Below are positions 16,969 through 25,785 of a DNA stretch of 34,653 bases, one piece after another. Source of the stretch: Nitrospira sp. GTDB taxonomy: Bacteria > Nitrospirota > Nitrospiria > Nitrospirales > UBA8639. A program made the position numbers and the translations under genes. The notes beneath the pieces are model-generated. The model worked only from the letters and a program-made list of their open reading frames with translations, was not told where the DNA came from and did no database searches. The stretch covers positions 1 to 34,653 of the forward strand of contig WTGX01000016.1 of the NCBI GenBank assembly GCA_011523385.1, in the 5' to 3' direction. The first letter of the stretch is position 1. The number at the start of each line of letters is the position of its first letter.

Positions 16969-18705
16969 AAGAACAGGGGAGTCTCTATTCCACATGCCAT
17001 TGGACATCTGACCGGGTTGAAGCCCGGCCAGGTTACACGACTCGAACGGTTATATCGCCGGCGCGTACCCGTTGAAAAAGTCATTTCTCCTGAACTGGCC
17101 CGCTCCTGCACGGAATTATCACATGAGATTCGACGGCAAATCGGGTTGCTGATCAATCGACGGGGCATCATCGAATCCGTCATCATCGGCACGGACCGCC
17201 AGTTGGTGATCCCGGAACTGGCGCGGAGCCGGTCCGGTCCCCGGTTATTGCGCGGCGTCCGGTTCGTGCATACCCATCTTAACAATCAACCGTTAAACAA
17301 GGACGACCTGACCGACCTGGCGATGCTTCGCTTGGATTTGATGGCGGTGCTCGGCGTGGGAAACGGAGGAGAACCGATTTCCATCTCGCTGGCTCACTTG
17401 GTGCCGCCCAACCCGCAAGGCAAAGCGTATGAGGCCTGGGCCCCGCAGAGCTTGCAGGCGTTTCAGTGCCGATGCGACCAGTTCGTGCAATCGCTGGAAG
17501 CTGAAATTTCCAGAGCGACCCCGGCGCTTCGCCGAACGGACGACGGCCCAAGTGCGTTGCTGGTCAGTGTCACGGCGGAAAGGAGGGCCGATCAGGAAGA
17601 ACACCTGCGGGAATGTCAGGGCTTGGCGACGTCGCAAGGCATTCAGGTGGTCGGGACGGTGATGCAACGCTTGTCGTGGATCAATCCCAAGTACGTGTTG
17701 GGGGTGGGAAAGATTACCGAGGTGATCATCCACGCGCTGCAAAGCGGGGCCGACCTGTTGATTTTCGACCGGGATTTGACCCCGGCGCAGATCAAGGCAT
17801 TATCCGGGATGATCGAGTTGAAGGTCATCGACCGGACGCAGTTGATCCTGGATATTTTTGCCAGCCGGGCGCATTCACGCGACGGGAAAATTCAAGTGGA
17901 ACTCGCGCAACTCAAGTATCTGTTGCCCAGGTTGTCTCAATCCAGCACGGCGTTCTCCCGTTTGGGCGGCGGTATCGGGGCTCGAGGTCCCGGCGAGACC
18001 AAATTGGAGACCGACCTGAGACGGGTGCGGGACCGCATCCATCACCTCGAACGCGAGTTGAAGGACTTGGGTCGTCAACGTGAGCAGCAACGCCCCAGGC
18101 GCCTGCGCCAAGGGACCCCGATGGTGTCGATCGTGGGTTATACGAATGCCGGGAAATCCACGTTGCTGAACACCCTGACCCGTAGTTGCGTTTCAGCCAG
18201 GAATCAGCCGTTTGAAACCCTGGATACCGTCAAGCGACGACTCAGGCTTCATTCGGGCCGGCACGTGATTCTGACCGATACCGTGGGTTTCATTCGAGAC
18301 CTGCCCCGGGATCTCTTGGAAGCCTTTCGGACGACGCTTGACGAACTTCACCAAGCTGACGTACTGGTGCACGTCGTGGATGCGACCGCGCCGGATCGTG
18401 ATCAGCAAATGCAGGTGGTCGAAGGACTCCTGCGTGAACTTGACCTGCAACACGTGACCCGGATTCTCGTCATGAACAAATGCGATCAATTGCCGCCTGA
18501 AGACGTGGACGTGCTCGAACGGCGCTTTCAGGCCTGCCCTGAGCCTGCCCTGCCTGTCCTGAGCGGAGCCGAAGGAAGCGGAGCCGAAGGGCGAAGTCGA
18601 AGGGCCCTGTGCGTCTCCGCGCTTCGGAAAGAGACCCTGGACCCGTTGCGGGACGCGATTGCCGACGCCTTGGAATCCGGCGTGCCGGTGGTGGAGGCAG
18701 GGTGA
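16915..18705 (+). CDS. hflX: Ribosome-associated GTPase HflX
   Basis: A 596-residue HflX. The N-terminal domain is followed by the family signature (GKITEVIIHALQ, DRDLTPAQ, DRTQLILDIFASRA, RLGGGIGARGPGETKLE). The G domain has G1 GYTNAGKST at 408, G3 DTVGF, G4 NKCD near 520 and G5 VSALR near 567. HflX splits stalled ribosomes and acts in heat stress. Two oddities stand out. The first 25 residues after ATG 16915 come partly from a repeat (PHLTSPYKGEEK), with no good ribosome binding site, so the start is uncertain. About 24 residues between G4 and G5 are encoded by another repeat. The gene overlaps nth by four bases. Confidence 0.93.
   Translation: MDAVGLLPHLTSPYKGEEKNRGVSIPHAIGHLTGLKPGQVTRLERLYRRRVPVEKVISPELARSCTELSHEIRRQIGLLINRRGIIESVIIGTDRQLVIPELARSRSGPRLLRGVRFVHTHLNNQPLNKDDLTDLAMLRLDLMAVLGVGNGGEPISISLAHLVPPNPQGKAYEAWAPQSLQAFQCRCDQFVQSLEAEISRATPALRRTDDGPSALLVSVTAERRADQEEHLRECQGLATSQGIQVVGTVMQRLSWINPKYVLGVGKITEVIIHALQSGADLLIFDRDLTPAQIKALSGMIELKVIDRTQLILDIFASRAHSRDGKIQVELAQLKYLLPRLSQSSTAFSRLGGGIGARGPGETKLETDLRRVRDRIHHLERELKDLGRQREQQRPRRLRQGTPMVSIVGYTNAGKSTLLNTLTRSCVSARNQPFETLDTVKRRLRLHSGRHVILTDTVGFIRDLPRDLLEAFRTTLDELHQADVLVHVVDATAPDRDQQMQVVEGLLRELDLQHVTRILVMNKCDQLPPEDVDVLERRFQACPEPALPVLSGAEGSGAEGRSRRALCVSALRKETLDPLRDAIADALESGVPVVEAG
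18533..18604. repeat. Repeat inserted in frame within hflX
   Basis: About 72 bases made of CCTGCCCTGAGC, CCTGTCCTGAGCGGAGCCGA and GAAGCGGAGCCGAAGG units, ending CGAAGTCGAAGGG. On the minus strand it resembles the repeat at 10782-10827. It adds about 24 residues (PALPVLSGAEGSGAEGRS and flanks) without breaking the frame. Confidence 0.75.
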
Positions 18706-19400
18706 AAACTCAACCATCAGAAACCAGCGAGCGGAAATCAGCAATCCACAATCAACAATCGACAACGACCCGTGCCCGTCGGATTCTGAAACGCCTGCGC
18801 ACGCAGGGGACGAACGCGCCGGTGGAACTCAGCTACACCAATCCCTTTGAGTTGCTGGTCGCGACGATTCTGTCGGCCCAATGTACGGATGAACGGGTGA
18901 ACCGGGTGACTCCAGGGCTGTTCGCGGCCTATCCCGTGGCCCGGGAATTGGCTGGCGCATCCCAAGCGAAACTCGAAGCGTTGATCAAACCAACGGGATT
19001 TTACCGGAACAAGGCGCAACATCTGGTCAAGTGCAGTCAAGCTCTGGTGTCGCAGTTCCAAGGAGCCGTGCCCAAGACCATGGAGGAATTGACGTCGTTG
19101 CCCGGGATCGGCAGAAAGACCGCCAATGTGATCCTGGGCGCCTGTTTTCATGTGCCGGCGATTGTCGTGGATACGCACGTCAAGCGCGTGGCGCAACGAT
19201 TGCACCTGACCCGGAATACCGATCCTGCCAAAATAGAGTTTGACTTGCAGGCGGTCTGGCCTGCCCGGGATTGGACCGATGGCTCGCAACGCATGTTGCT
19301 TCATGGCCGCTACGTGTGCCTGGCGCGGAAACCTCAATGCTCCGGCTGCGTGTTGTATGAAGACTGTCCATGGGAAGGAAAGGGGACGCGGCTATGTTGA
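18702..19400 (+). CDS. nth: Endonuclease III (DNA glycosylase/AP lyase)
   Basis: A 232-residue endonuclease III that removes oxidised pyrimidines and nicks abasic sites in base excision repair. The helix-hairpin-helix LPGIGRKTANVILG holds the catalytic Lys (139), VDTHVKR holds the catalytic Asp (157), and the C-terminal C-x6-C-x2-C-x5-C pattern binds a [4Fe-4S] cluster. I chose GTG 18702, which overlaps the hflX stop (GTGA) and follows GGAGG. The first 18 residues are a polar extension encoded by a low-complexity stretch of CAATC/CAACA units and are not part of the fold. It overlaps yicC by seven bases. Confidence 0.95.
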   Translation: MKTQPSETSERKSAIHNQQSTTTRARRILKRLRTQGTNAPVELSYTNPFELLVATILSAQCTDERVNRVTPGLFAAYPVARELAGASQAKLEALIKPTGFYRNKAQHLVKCSQALVSQFQGAVPKTMEELTSLPGIGRKTANVILGACFHVPAIVVDTHVKRVAQRLHLTRNTDPAKIEFDLQAVWPARDWTDGSQRMLLHGRYVCLARKPQCSGCVLYEDCPWEGKGTRLC

Positions 19401-20266
19401 AAAGCATGACGGGTTTCGGTAAACGGGAGGGAACCAGTCATGGGCTTGCCGTGGCCGTGGAAGTCCGGTCAGTGAACCATCGATTCCGGGAAATCGTCCT
19501 CCGGGTGCCCAGGGGAGGGTTCGAGTGGGAAGAAGAATTGAAGGAGTTGGTGGCCCGGACGTGTCGCCGGGGACGAATCGAACTCGTCGTTGTCTACGGG
19601 AAAGACCATGAACGCGGCAAACACGTCACGCTTGATCGTCCCCTGGCGCGGCATTATTATCGGGCGCTCAAGGATTTGCAGCGGGAGTTCCGGTTGGGGG
19701 GACAAATCGACGTCGAACTGTTGGCCTCATTCAGGGACATTTTTCGCGTTGCCGAAATCCCGATCGACGACAAGCACCTGAATCGGGTGGTGAAGCGGCT
19801 CACGTCGGGAGCGCTCGCGGATCTTGACCGCATGCGGTCGAAAGAGGGGAAAGCCCTCCAGGTCGATATCGCGAAACGGCTGAAGCTGATTCGCGAGATG
19901 CATCGATCGATCGAACGCCGCCTGCCCCGCGTGGTCAAGGGCCTCCTGGAGCGCCTGCGGTTACGCGTGCCTGCCTTGGCCGGGAGCGAGCAGGAACCCT
20001 GGCTCAACAAGGAATTGGCGCTCGTGGCCGACCGGTGTGACGTCACGGAAGAACTCACCCGGTTCCGCAGTCACGGCGTACAATTTGAGGAGATGCTGAA
20101 AAAACGGGAGCCTATCGGGCGGCAGTTGGATTTTTTGTTGCAGGAAATGGGTCGTGAGGTCAATACGATCGGGTCCAAGGCGAATGACGCGGAAATCGCC
20201 AAGCACGTCATCCAGCTCAAAAGTGAACTGGAAAAGATTCGCGAGCAGGTGCAAAATGTCGAATAA
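19394..20266 (+). CDS. yicC: YicC/YloC family endoribonuclease
   Basis: A 290-residue member of the YicC/YloC family, which in E. coli has been linked to endonucleolytic RNA decay. The start MLKSMTGFG and the block SVNHRFREI are the family N-terminal signature; the C-terminal part has ELALVADRCDVTEELTRF and GREVNTIGSKANDAEI, also conserved. The frame is open to 19370, but ATG 19394 matches the family start and follows GGAAAGGGG. Its place before gmk and rpoZ is a common bacterial arrangement. Confidence 0.93.
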   Translation: MLKSMTGFGKREGTSHGLAVAVEVRSVNHRFREIVLRVPRGGFEWEEELKELVARTCRRGRIELVVVYGKDHERGKHVTLDRPLARHYYRALKDLQREFRLGGQIDVELLASFRDIFRVAEIPIDDKHLNRVVKRLTSGALADLDRMRSKEGKALQVDIAKRLKLIREMHRSIERRLPRVVKGLLERLRLRVPALAGSEQEPWLNKELALVADRCDVTEELTRFRSHGVQFEEMLKKREPIGRQLDFLLQEMGREVNTIGSKANDAEIAKHVIQLKSELEKIREQVQNVE

Positions 20267-20286
20267 TCGGAGAGCGAGCGTGGCTG

Positions 20287-20928
20287 ATGTCGGCTGATGG
20301 TGTCCTGGTTGTGGTGTCGGGTCCTTCCGGGGTCGGAAAAAGCACGTTGTGCAAGAACATCGTGACCCGGGTGCCGAGCACCACGTTGTCGGTGTCGTAT
20401 ACGACCAGGAAGCCGAGACCGGGCGAGCGTGACGGGGTTGAGTATAGTTTTGTCGATGAGGCAACGTTTCAAGGCCTGGTTCAGGCAGAGGCATTCGTCG
20501 AGTGGGCCGAAGTGTATGGCCACAAGTACGGCACTCCGAAACAACCGTTGTTGGCGGCCTTGCAAAAAGGGACCGACGTGTTGTTGGATATCGATGCGCA
20601 GGGGGCCAGGCAAATTATGGAACGCTTTGCCGGGGCCGTGTACGTGTTCGTGGCCCCGCCGTCGCTTGACGTCCTTCGCAACCGGCTCTGCCGGCGAGCC
20701 AAGGATCCCCCGGAGGAAATCGAGCGTCGTCTGCAAAAAGCGAGTGAGGAAATCGCCAATTTCAAAGCCTATCATTACTTCGTGCGGAATGACGAACTCC
20801 TGCAGGCGACGAAAGAATTGGAATCCATTATTCTGGCCGAACGGGTGAAGACCAACCGGTTGGCCCCTGACGCACTCGTGGAAAACGGGTTGGTCGAATC
20901 CATGACGATGAAGAAGATTGCCACGTAA
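20287..20928 (+). CDS. gmk: Guanylate kinase
   Basis: A 213-residue guanylate kinase that converts GMP and ATP to GDP and ADP. The P-loop GPSGVGKS lies at 12-19. The GMP-binding region has SVSYTTRKPRPGE and the YSFVDEATF segment, and DVLLDIDAQGARQI and the RLCRRAKD lid segment follow. The length is typical. It begins 20 bases after yicC and ends 26 bases before rpoZ. Confidence 0.97.
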   Translation: MSADGVLVVVSGPSGVGKSTLCKNIVTRVPSTTLSVSYTTRKPRPGERDGVEYSFVDEATFQGLVQAEAFVEWAEVYGHKYGTPKQPLLAALQKGTDVLLDIDAQGARQIMERFAGAVYVFVAPPSLDVLRNRLCRRAKDPPEEIERRLQKASEEIANFKAYHYFVRNDELLQATKELESIILAERVKTNRLAPDALVENGLVESMTMKKIAT

Positions 20929-20954
20929 CCGTATTCACCAAAGGAGTTTCGATT

Positions 20955-21323
20955 ATGATTGATACGCTTCCTTTACTTCCCGACGATCGAGCCGGTCAGT
21001 TCGATTCCCGCTATCGAGTCGTGCTCGTTGCCGCTCAACGTGCAAAACAACTCATGCGCGGGACCCCGCATGCACAAACGAGCAAATTCACCAAAGAAAC
21101 CTCCATTGCGCTCGAGGAAGTCTTGGGAGACAACGTGGAGTATTTGATGGGACAAGAAGCGCGTGAGGCGCTTCGTGAAGCCAGGAGAAGCCTGGACCGT
21201 GAATTCGAACCGGCGTTGTTGGCAGAGGCTGATGAAGATGCCAAGGAAATCAAGAAGCAACTCAGCGTCTACGTTGACGATTCGCCGCCGGAACCCGCCA
21301 CGGAGGCAGACGCCGAATCGTGA
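20955..21323 (+). CDS. rpoZ: RNA polymerase omega subunit
   Basis: A 122-residue omega subunit, which helps assemble beta-prime into RNA polymerase and contributes to a ppGpp site. The pattern DSRYRVVLVAAQRAKQL and the KETSIALEEVLG segment match the conserved core; the acidic C-terminal tail is longer than in E. coli (91 residues). AAGGAG at 20940-20945 supports the ATG. It overlaps coaBC by four bases, the common gmk-rpoZ-coaBC order. Confidence 0.92.
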   Translation: MIDTLPLLPDDRAGQFDSRYRVVLVAAQRAKQLMRGTPHAQTSKFTKETSIALEEVLGDNVEYLMGQEAREALREARRSLDREFEPALLAEADEDAKEIKKQLSVYVDDSPPEPATEADAES

Positions 21324-22576
21324 GCGAAAAGCCGTTGCAAGGCAAACGGATCGTCCTCTGCGTCACGGGCAGCATTGCGGCCTATAAAGCCGTGTTCCTG
21401 CTTCGGACGCTGGTCGAGGACGGGGCGGAGGTGTCAGTGGTCATGACGCCGTCCGCCGCGCAGTTCGTGGCGCCGCTGACCTTCGAAGTGCTGTCCGGGC
21501 GGCCGGTGTTGCAACGACTCTTTGCAGATGACCAACCCATGCCGCACCTGCAGGCGACGGAAGACGCGGACCTGATTCTTGTGGCCCCGGCGACCGCGAA
21601 CTCCCTGGCTAGATGTGCGCTGGGTTTGGCGGATGACCTGCTGGGTACGTTGTTCGTGTCCGCACGATGTCCCATTGTCATGGCCCCGGCCATGGATGTC
21701 GAAATGTGGGACCATCCTGCGGTGGCAGCGCATACGCGGACGTTGCGCGAGCGCGGGGTCGTGGTGCTGGAACCGGAGGAAGGCCCGCTGGCGTCCGGCT
21801 TGACCGGGAAAGGCCGGTTGCCTGCCGAACACGTGATTCTGGGTGCGGTGCGTTCTTGCCTGGCGCGTCGGCTGGACTGGGCCGGGCAGCGTGTGCTCGT
21901 CTCGGCCGGACCCACGCGGGAACCGATCGATGCGGTTCGCTTTATCACGAATGCCTCATCCGGAAAGATGGGATACGCGATGGCGGAAGCCGCGGCCCAA
22001 CGGGGAGCGGAGGTGTTACTCGTCAGCGGACCCACGGCGCTGCCGTGTCCTCCCAACGTGACGCGCGTTTCGGTGGTGACGGCTGAAGAGATGCATCGGG
22101 AATTGGATGACCGGTTTGCATGGGCCACCGTCCTGGTGATGACCGCGGCCGTTGGAGACTTTCGACCCCGGAACCCTTCATCCGAAAAAGTCAAAAAACA
22201 CGAATGGATCGGCGAGCCCCTGGATCTCGAGCGGACTCCGGACATCCTGCAAGCGTTGTCACGGAAACGGACGCACCACGTGCTGGTCGGGTTTGGCGCG
22301 GAATCCGGGAACCTGCCCGACAACGGCCGCAAGAAACTGCACCAAAAAGATCTCGATTTGCTGGTCGTGAACAGGATTACGGGGCCGCAATCGGCATTCG
22401 GCAACGAGACCAATGAAGTCATCCTCCTGCCTCGTCATGGAACGCCCATCGAAGTCGAACGCCTGCCGAAACGGCTTCTGGCCGATCGCATTTTGGATAC
22501 GGTTCTCGATCAATGTATCAGTTCCCCACCCTCTCGTTCTGAACAACCGCACGAAAGAATCCGCCGGATTCAGTAG
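21320..22576 (+). CDS. coaBC: Bifunctional phosphopantothenoylcysteine decarboxylase/synthetase
   Basis: A 418-residue CoaBC (Dfp) that joins cysteine to 4'-phosphopantothenate and decarboxylates the product in coenzyme A synthesis. The N-terminal flavin domain has CVTGSIAAYKAV, a His before ATEDADLILVAPATAN, and PAMDVEMW at 123-130. The C-terminal synthetase has VSAGPTREPIDAVRFITNASSGKMGYAMA and VGFGAES. Two active-site positions differ from E. coli Dfp: D126 in place of Asn125 and S159 (LASGLTGKGRLP) in place of Cys158. I believe both also occur together in some other phyla. Start is GTG overlapping the rpoZ stop. Confidence 0.95.
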   Translation: MSEKPLQGKRIVLCVTGSIAAYKAVFLLRTLVEDGAEVSVVMTPSAAQFVAPLTFEVLSGRPVLQRLFADDQPMPHLQATEDADLILVAPATANSLARCALGLADDLLGTLFVSARCPIVMAPAMDVEMWDHPAVAAHTRTLRERGVVVLEPEEGPLASGLTGKGRLPAEHVILGAVRSCLARRLDWAGQRVLVSAGPTREPIDAVRFITNASSGKMGYAMAEAAAQRGAEVLLVSGPTALPCPPNVTRVSVVTAEEMHRELDDRFAWATVLVMTAAVGDFRPRNPSSEKVKKHEWIGEPLDLERTPDILQALSRKRTHHVLVGFGAESGNLPDNGRKKLHQKDLDLLVVNRITGPQSAFGNETNEVILLPRHGTPIEVERLPKRLLADRILDTVLDQCISSPPSRSEQPHERIRRIQ

Positions 22577-22833
22577 TGCCCGGTCGTCAGTCTGACCCCT
22601 GCCAAATCCTGCTGCGTCAGCGATTTTCGTAGCTTCGCAGAGTTTTGCATATTTCACAAAGCCCCACTTTCGCCCTTTCCGTAAAGAGACCATTCCGCTT
22701 TCCCACCAGGACAACCCGAAACCCCTTTTCATACAACGAGTTGAAAGCAGCAACCCTCTCTGCTAGAGTAAAAGACCTGTCCGAAATTCCCTCAAGTCTA
22801 GAGCAGAACGCCACTGGGGCTTCGGTAAAAGAG

Positions 22834-23106
22834 ATGAGCACGATCAGTTTTGATACACATACGTTCGTGAAGCGTCTGACACAGGCGGGCATGCCGGAAG
22901 CTCAGGCCGAAGTGCTGGCAGACTCCCAGGCGAAACTGATTGATGAGAAACTCGCCACCAAGCATGACTTAAAGGAACTGGAAATCAGACTGGCCCACGA
23001 AATGAAGGAACTGGAAGCCCGGCTGGTGCTGCAACTCACGATTCGTATGGGCTCGATGCTGGTCGTCGGCATTGGCGTCGTAGCCACGCTGATCAAAATT
23101 CTCTGA
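22834..23106 (+). CDS. DUF1640-like coiled-coil membrane protein
   Basis: A 90-residue protein: MSTISFDTHTFVKRL, then an 'EAQAEVLADSQ' helix, a coiled coil (KHDLKELEIRLAHEMKELEARL) and a C-terminal hydrophobic helix (MLVVGIGVVATLIKIL). This matches small bacterial DUF1640/CCDC90-like proteins, which are common near mobile or accessory DNA and whose function is unclear. The frame is open back to 22645, but the added 63 residues are unlike the family. The start at 22834 follows a GGTAAAAGAG purine stretch. Confidence 0.75.
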   Translation: MSTISFDTHTFVKRLTQAGMPEAQAEVLADSQAKLIDEKLATKHDLKELEIRLAHEMKELEARLVLQLTIRMGSMLVVGIGVVATLIKIL

Positions 23107-23127
23107 GCGAGAGCAAACTGCTACCCT

Positions 23128-23268
23128 TGGTCATTCGCTTTCTACCTCGCCAACATTCCTCTTCGAAAATACGCCTCTTATTTACAAAAACTCTCTCGCG
23201 GCTTCCAAGACTTCCTAGACCGTGATCAGGTTCATGCTCCCATTGCCAAACTGCTGTATGTCCTCTAA
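23128..23268 (+). pseudogene. C-terminal remnant of an unknown gene
   Basis: After the DUF1640-like stop the same frame stays open to TAA 23266-23268 and reads like real protein: WSFAFYLANIPLRKYASYLQ, then LSRGFQDFLDRDQVHAPIAK. No start codon or ribosome binding site fits. It is probably the tail of a gene lost when the polysaccharide locus was rearranged. I do not recognise the family. Confidence 0.3.
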
Positions 23269-23307
23269 ATTACGAAAAAATATCACCTTCGGTTTGTGTC
23301 TAAAATC

Positions 23308-24057
23308 ATGCCTGTTAATGTCATCACTATCAAATGGGGCGACCGTTACGGGTCCCATTATGTCAATCGCTTGTATGCAGGAGTTCAACGCAACTTAAGT
23401 GCTGCATTCAGGTTTGTCTGCTTTACCGACAATTCGCAGGGGATTCGCCCCGAGGTAGAAGTCTATCCGTTGCCGGAAATTAGTCTTGAAGGCGCAACTC
23501 ACTTCACAAACGGTCGAAAACTAGGACTTTTTCATAGTGGGATCGGCAACTTGGAAGGTCCATGTCTCTACTTCGATCTGGATGTCATAATCGTCCGATC
23601 AATCGACTGTTTTTTCGAGTATATGCCCGGCGAGTTTTGTGTCTGCCGTGAGTGGCTCCCGCCCAATAAGCGCTTGTTTTATAAACTTTTTAACAATCCA
23701 ATTGGGGTGAATACTTCGATTTTCAGGTTTGAAGCAAATTTAATGCAATTTGTTATCGACAGGATGAACGAGGAGCTTCAGACCTTGAAAAACATCAATC
23801 TAGAGCAGAGGTGGGTCGCCCACGTTGTGGGAGAACAAGTTAATTGGTGGCCGTCGGAGTGGGTGTCCAGCTTCAAGCATAGAAGACCCATTTATCCATT
23901 AAGCTTTTTCTGGCCACCCGTATTGCCCCATAGAACACGGGTCATGGTATTCAACGGACCATTGAAACCCTCACATGCGGTAACCGGAAACTTTGAGTTA
24001 TCGCCTCGGCGTGTATGCCGTTCTGCACAGTGGGCAGTACAGCACTGGATTGATTAG
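23308..24057 (+). CDS. Putative glycosyltransferase, GT8-like
   Basis: A 249-residue protein that starts VNVITIKWGDRYGSHYVN, then FRFVCFTDN, and has the acidic metal-binding motif DLDVIIVRSID (DxD type), as in GT8-like sugar transferases. A GPCLYFDLD strand precedes the DxD and NTSIFRF follows it. The enzyme would add a sugar from a nucleotide donor in the cytosol; donor and acceptor are not predictable. I prefer ATG 23308; GTG 23296 is an alternative and neither has a clear ribosome binding site. It is the only plus-strand enzyme of the polysaccharide locus. Confidence 0.75.
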   Translation: MPVNVITIKWGDRYGSHYVNRLYAGVQRNLSAAFRFVCFTDNSQGIRPEVEVYPLPEISLEGATHFTNGRKLGLFHSGIGNLEGPCLYFDLDVIIVRSIDCFFEYMPGEFCVCREWLPPNKRLFYKLFNNPIGVNTSIFRFEANLMQFVIDRMNEELQTLKNINLEQRWVAHVVGEQVNWWPSEWVSSFKHRRPIYPLSFFWPPVLPHRTRVMVFNGPLKPSHAVTGNFELSPRRVCRSAQWAVQHWID

Positions 24058-24065
24058 AAACTATC

Positions 24066-24209
24066 AAGGAACCTCTGATTTATGCACTATCGGGCGCAGG
24101 GCTGCGTTGTGTTCTCGCTCAACCCTCACCTATCTCTATGATAAGCCTCGGGTTTCGCTCCGGGACGCCTTGCCCTGCATCCCGCTATCACAATAAATCT
24201 GTCCTCGAC
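24066..24209. mobile_element. Possible MITE or IS end fragment
   Basis: The left edge GGAACCTCTGATTTAT and the reverse complement of the right edge (CGAGGACAGATTTAT) are imperfect inverted repeats around 110 bases without a gene. Ends of this kind (GGAACCTCTGATTTAT) resemble those of some IS elements. No target duplication was confirmed. Confidence 0.3.
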
Positions 24210-24252
24210 GTTCTTAATCGGGGATCAGAGTTCCTCAAATAAATTGAAGGAG

Positions 24253-25554
24253 TTATGGACCGGCTGCTGGTGGCCTCGGCCCGGGATTCAGTCCGGCGCG
24301 GGCGAACAACTCATTGATGAGGGGATCTGATACATGCCTGCTTGCATCGAAGCTTTCAACTTTTTCGCTAAAATCTCTCTTCCAGTTCGTGTTGAGACCG
24401 CGAAAATGGTAGAAGAACATTTCTTCGGGACTCAGATCCCGAAGCGCATGCTGCTTCGGAAAGAAAAGACGGAACATTCGTTCGGAACATAACCTTTTCC
24501 GAACGCTTCCGTAGAGAGATTGGTGAGCCTCATCGTATAGACGAGGCAATCCGGTCAACTTGGCAAAGCCCCGGTTTTTGGGATAGGCGATGTGCAGTTT
24601 AAGGTAATCGATGTACCGAGGTTTGAAGGCAAATTTCAAACTGGAACCCCGACGTTCGCGATTTCTGAACCAGTATGAGTTGATACGTCGATTCGCCATC
24701 GCCGGTTGTCCCTGATACGGTGGGACAATGAACGAGTCGAACAACACCTCGACTACGCCGTTGCTTTCGCAATCGTGCAAATATTCTCTGAACGTCTTTT
24801 CTCCGCTGACCACCAGGCACTCATCGATATCCAGATTCAGGCACCATGCGTCGGCTGAACCAAAACGAAGCAGATAGTGGTTTTGTGCCCCGGGCTGGCA
24901 GAGGCGATTCTTGTGACTCCGCACCGGTCCATGGGGGAAGGGCCAGTCTACGAGCACAACGTCGATCTCCTCGTCCATCCGGGTCAGGGCCGCTGCAAGA
25001 TCATCGCGGTTGTCGCTCGCGTTGTCGTACAGGACGAGGCGGGACACGCCGTGCAGGCGGTGATGCCAACGGCACCAATCCTGAATCCACGGGAGGGGAT
25101 TATTCCGCTGTAACGTCATCAGGCCGAGGCGGTATGTTTCTGCCGGAGAAAGGCAGGGGGGCGGCGGTACCTCGATTTCCACGTGGAAGGATGGGAACGA
25201 GAAGCGGAGCGGCAGGTTCTTCCCTGTATTCGTGGTTTGGTCAAAGGTCAGTTCAAGGACGCATAGCTTTCGGTACTCTCGCTTGCGGTGAGGGATCAAC
25301 TGTCCATCGCAGGTGATCCTCAACTTCGCCATCTCATTCCGCAAATTGACCGGCGGAGGACCGATCGCCACCACTTTACGGTCGTCGTCACACCGGAACA
25401 CGTCGTAGAACAGCGTCCGCGAATCGTATTCGCGGTAATCGGTCTCTGTCAGAAGGGTATTATCGGCCGTACTGTGTCGCGAAAGAAAATCTCTCCTGCA
25501 CGCACAGTCTTTCGGTATCAGCACCGGGGTTGGTCGATAGATCAATATCCCCAT
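24253..25554 (-). CDS. Glycosyltransferase, GT92/DUF23-like
   Basis: A 433-residue protein starting MGILIYRPTPVLIPKD. The middle carries the GT92-like pattern: a WCRWHHRLHGVSRLVLYDNASD strand-turn (quoted in part), then NLDIDECLV with the DxD metal site, and late FYHFRGLNTNWKRDF. Such enzymes add a sugar to a surface glycan. ATG 25554 is preferred over the open frame to 25599, because a second copy of the first codons at 29505 also begins at this Met. The first 170 residues before the catalytic part are unassigned. Confidence 0.75.
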   Translation of the reverse strand: MGILIYRPTPVLIPKDCACRRDFLSRHSTADNTLLTETDYREYDSRTLFYDVFRCDDDRKVVAIGPPPVNLRNEMAKLRITCDGQLIPHRKREYRKLCVLELTFDQTTNTGKNLPLRFSFPSFHVEIEVPPPPCLSPAETYRLGLMTLQRNNPLPWIQDWCRWHHRLHGVSRLVLYDNASDNRDDLAAALTRMDEEIDVVLVDWPFPHGPVRSHKNRLCQPGAQNHYLLRFGSADAWCLNLDIDECLVVSGEKTFREYLHDCESNGVVEVLFDSFIVPPYQGQPAMANRRINSYWFRNRERRGSSLKFAFKPRYIDYLKLHIAYPKNRGFAKLTGLPRLYDEAHQSLYGSVRKRLCSERMFRLFFPKQHALRDLSPEEMFFYHFRGLNTNWKRDFSEKVESFDASRHVSDPLINELFARAGLNPGPRPPAAGP

Positions 25555-25785
25555 ACTTGCCTCATCCGAGACTTGACAAACACAAGAATACAGCGGCACC
25601 AGACTTATCAGCGAGCCTTCAGGATGTGCGTTCTGCGTGAAAGGCTAGACGCAAAGTGTTCGATGCTGGAAGAGTTGATAGTCAACCCCGGTGGATAGAG
25701 GTAAATTTGCCGAGCTCCGTGGCATCATAGTGGTGAAGGGCCATGCGGGAAGCACGATCTTTCTTGAGGCACCAAATGAACGGAT

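Noticed and set aside
21382-22422. 346-codon antisense frame over coaBC
   Set aside because: Ser/Arg/Thr-rich shadow of a well-conserved gene.
22617-22892. 91-codon minus-strand frame
   Set aside because: It overlaps the start of the DUF1640-like gene and, although partly protein-like, has no start signal or motif.
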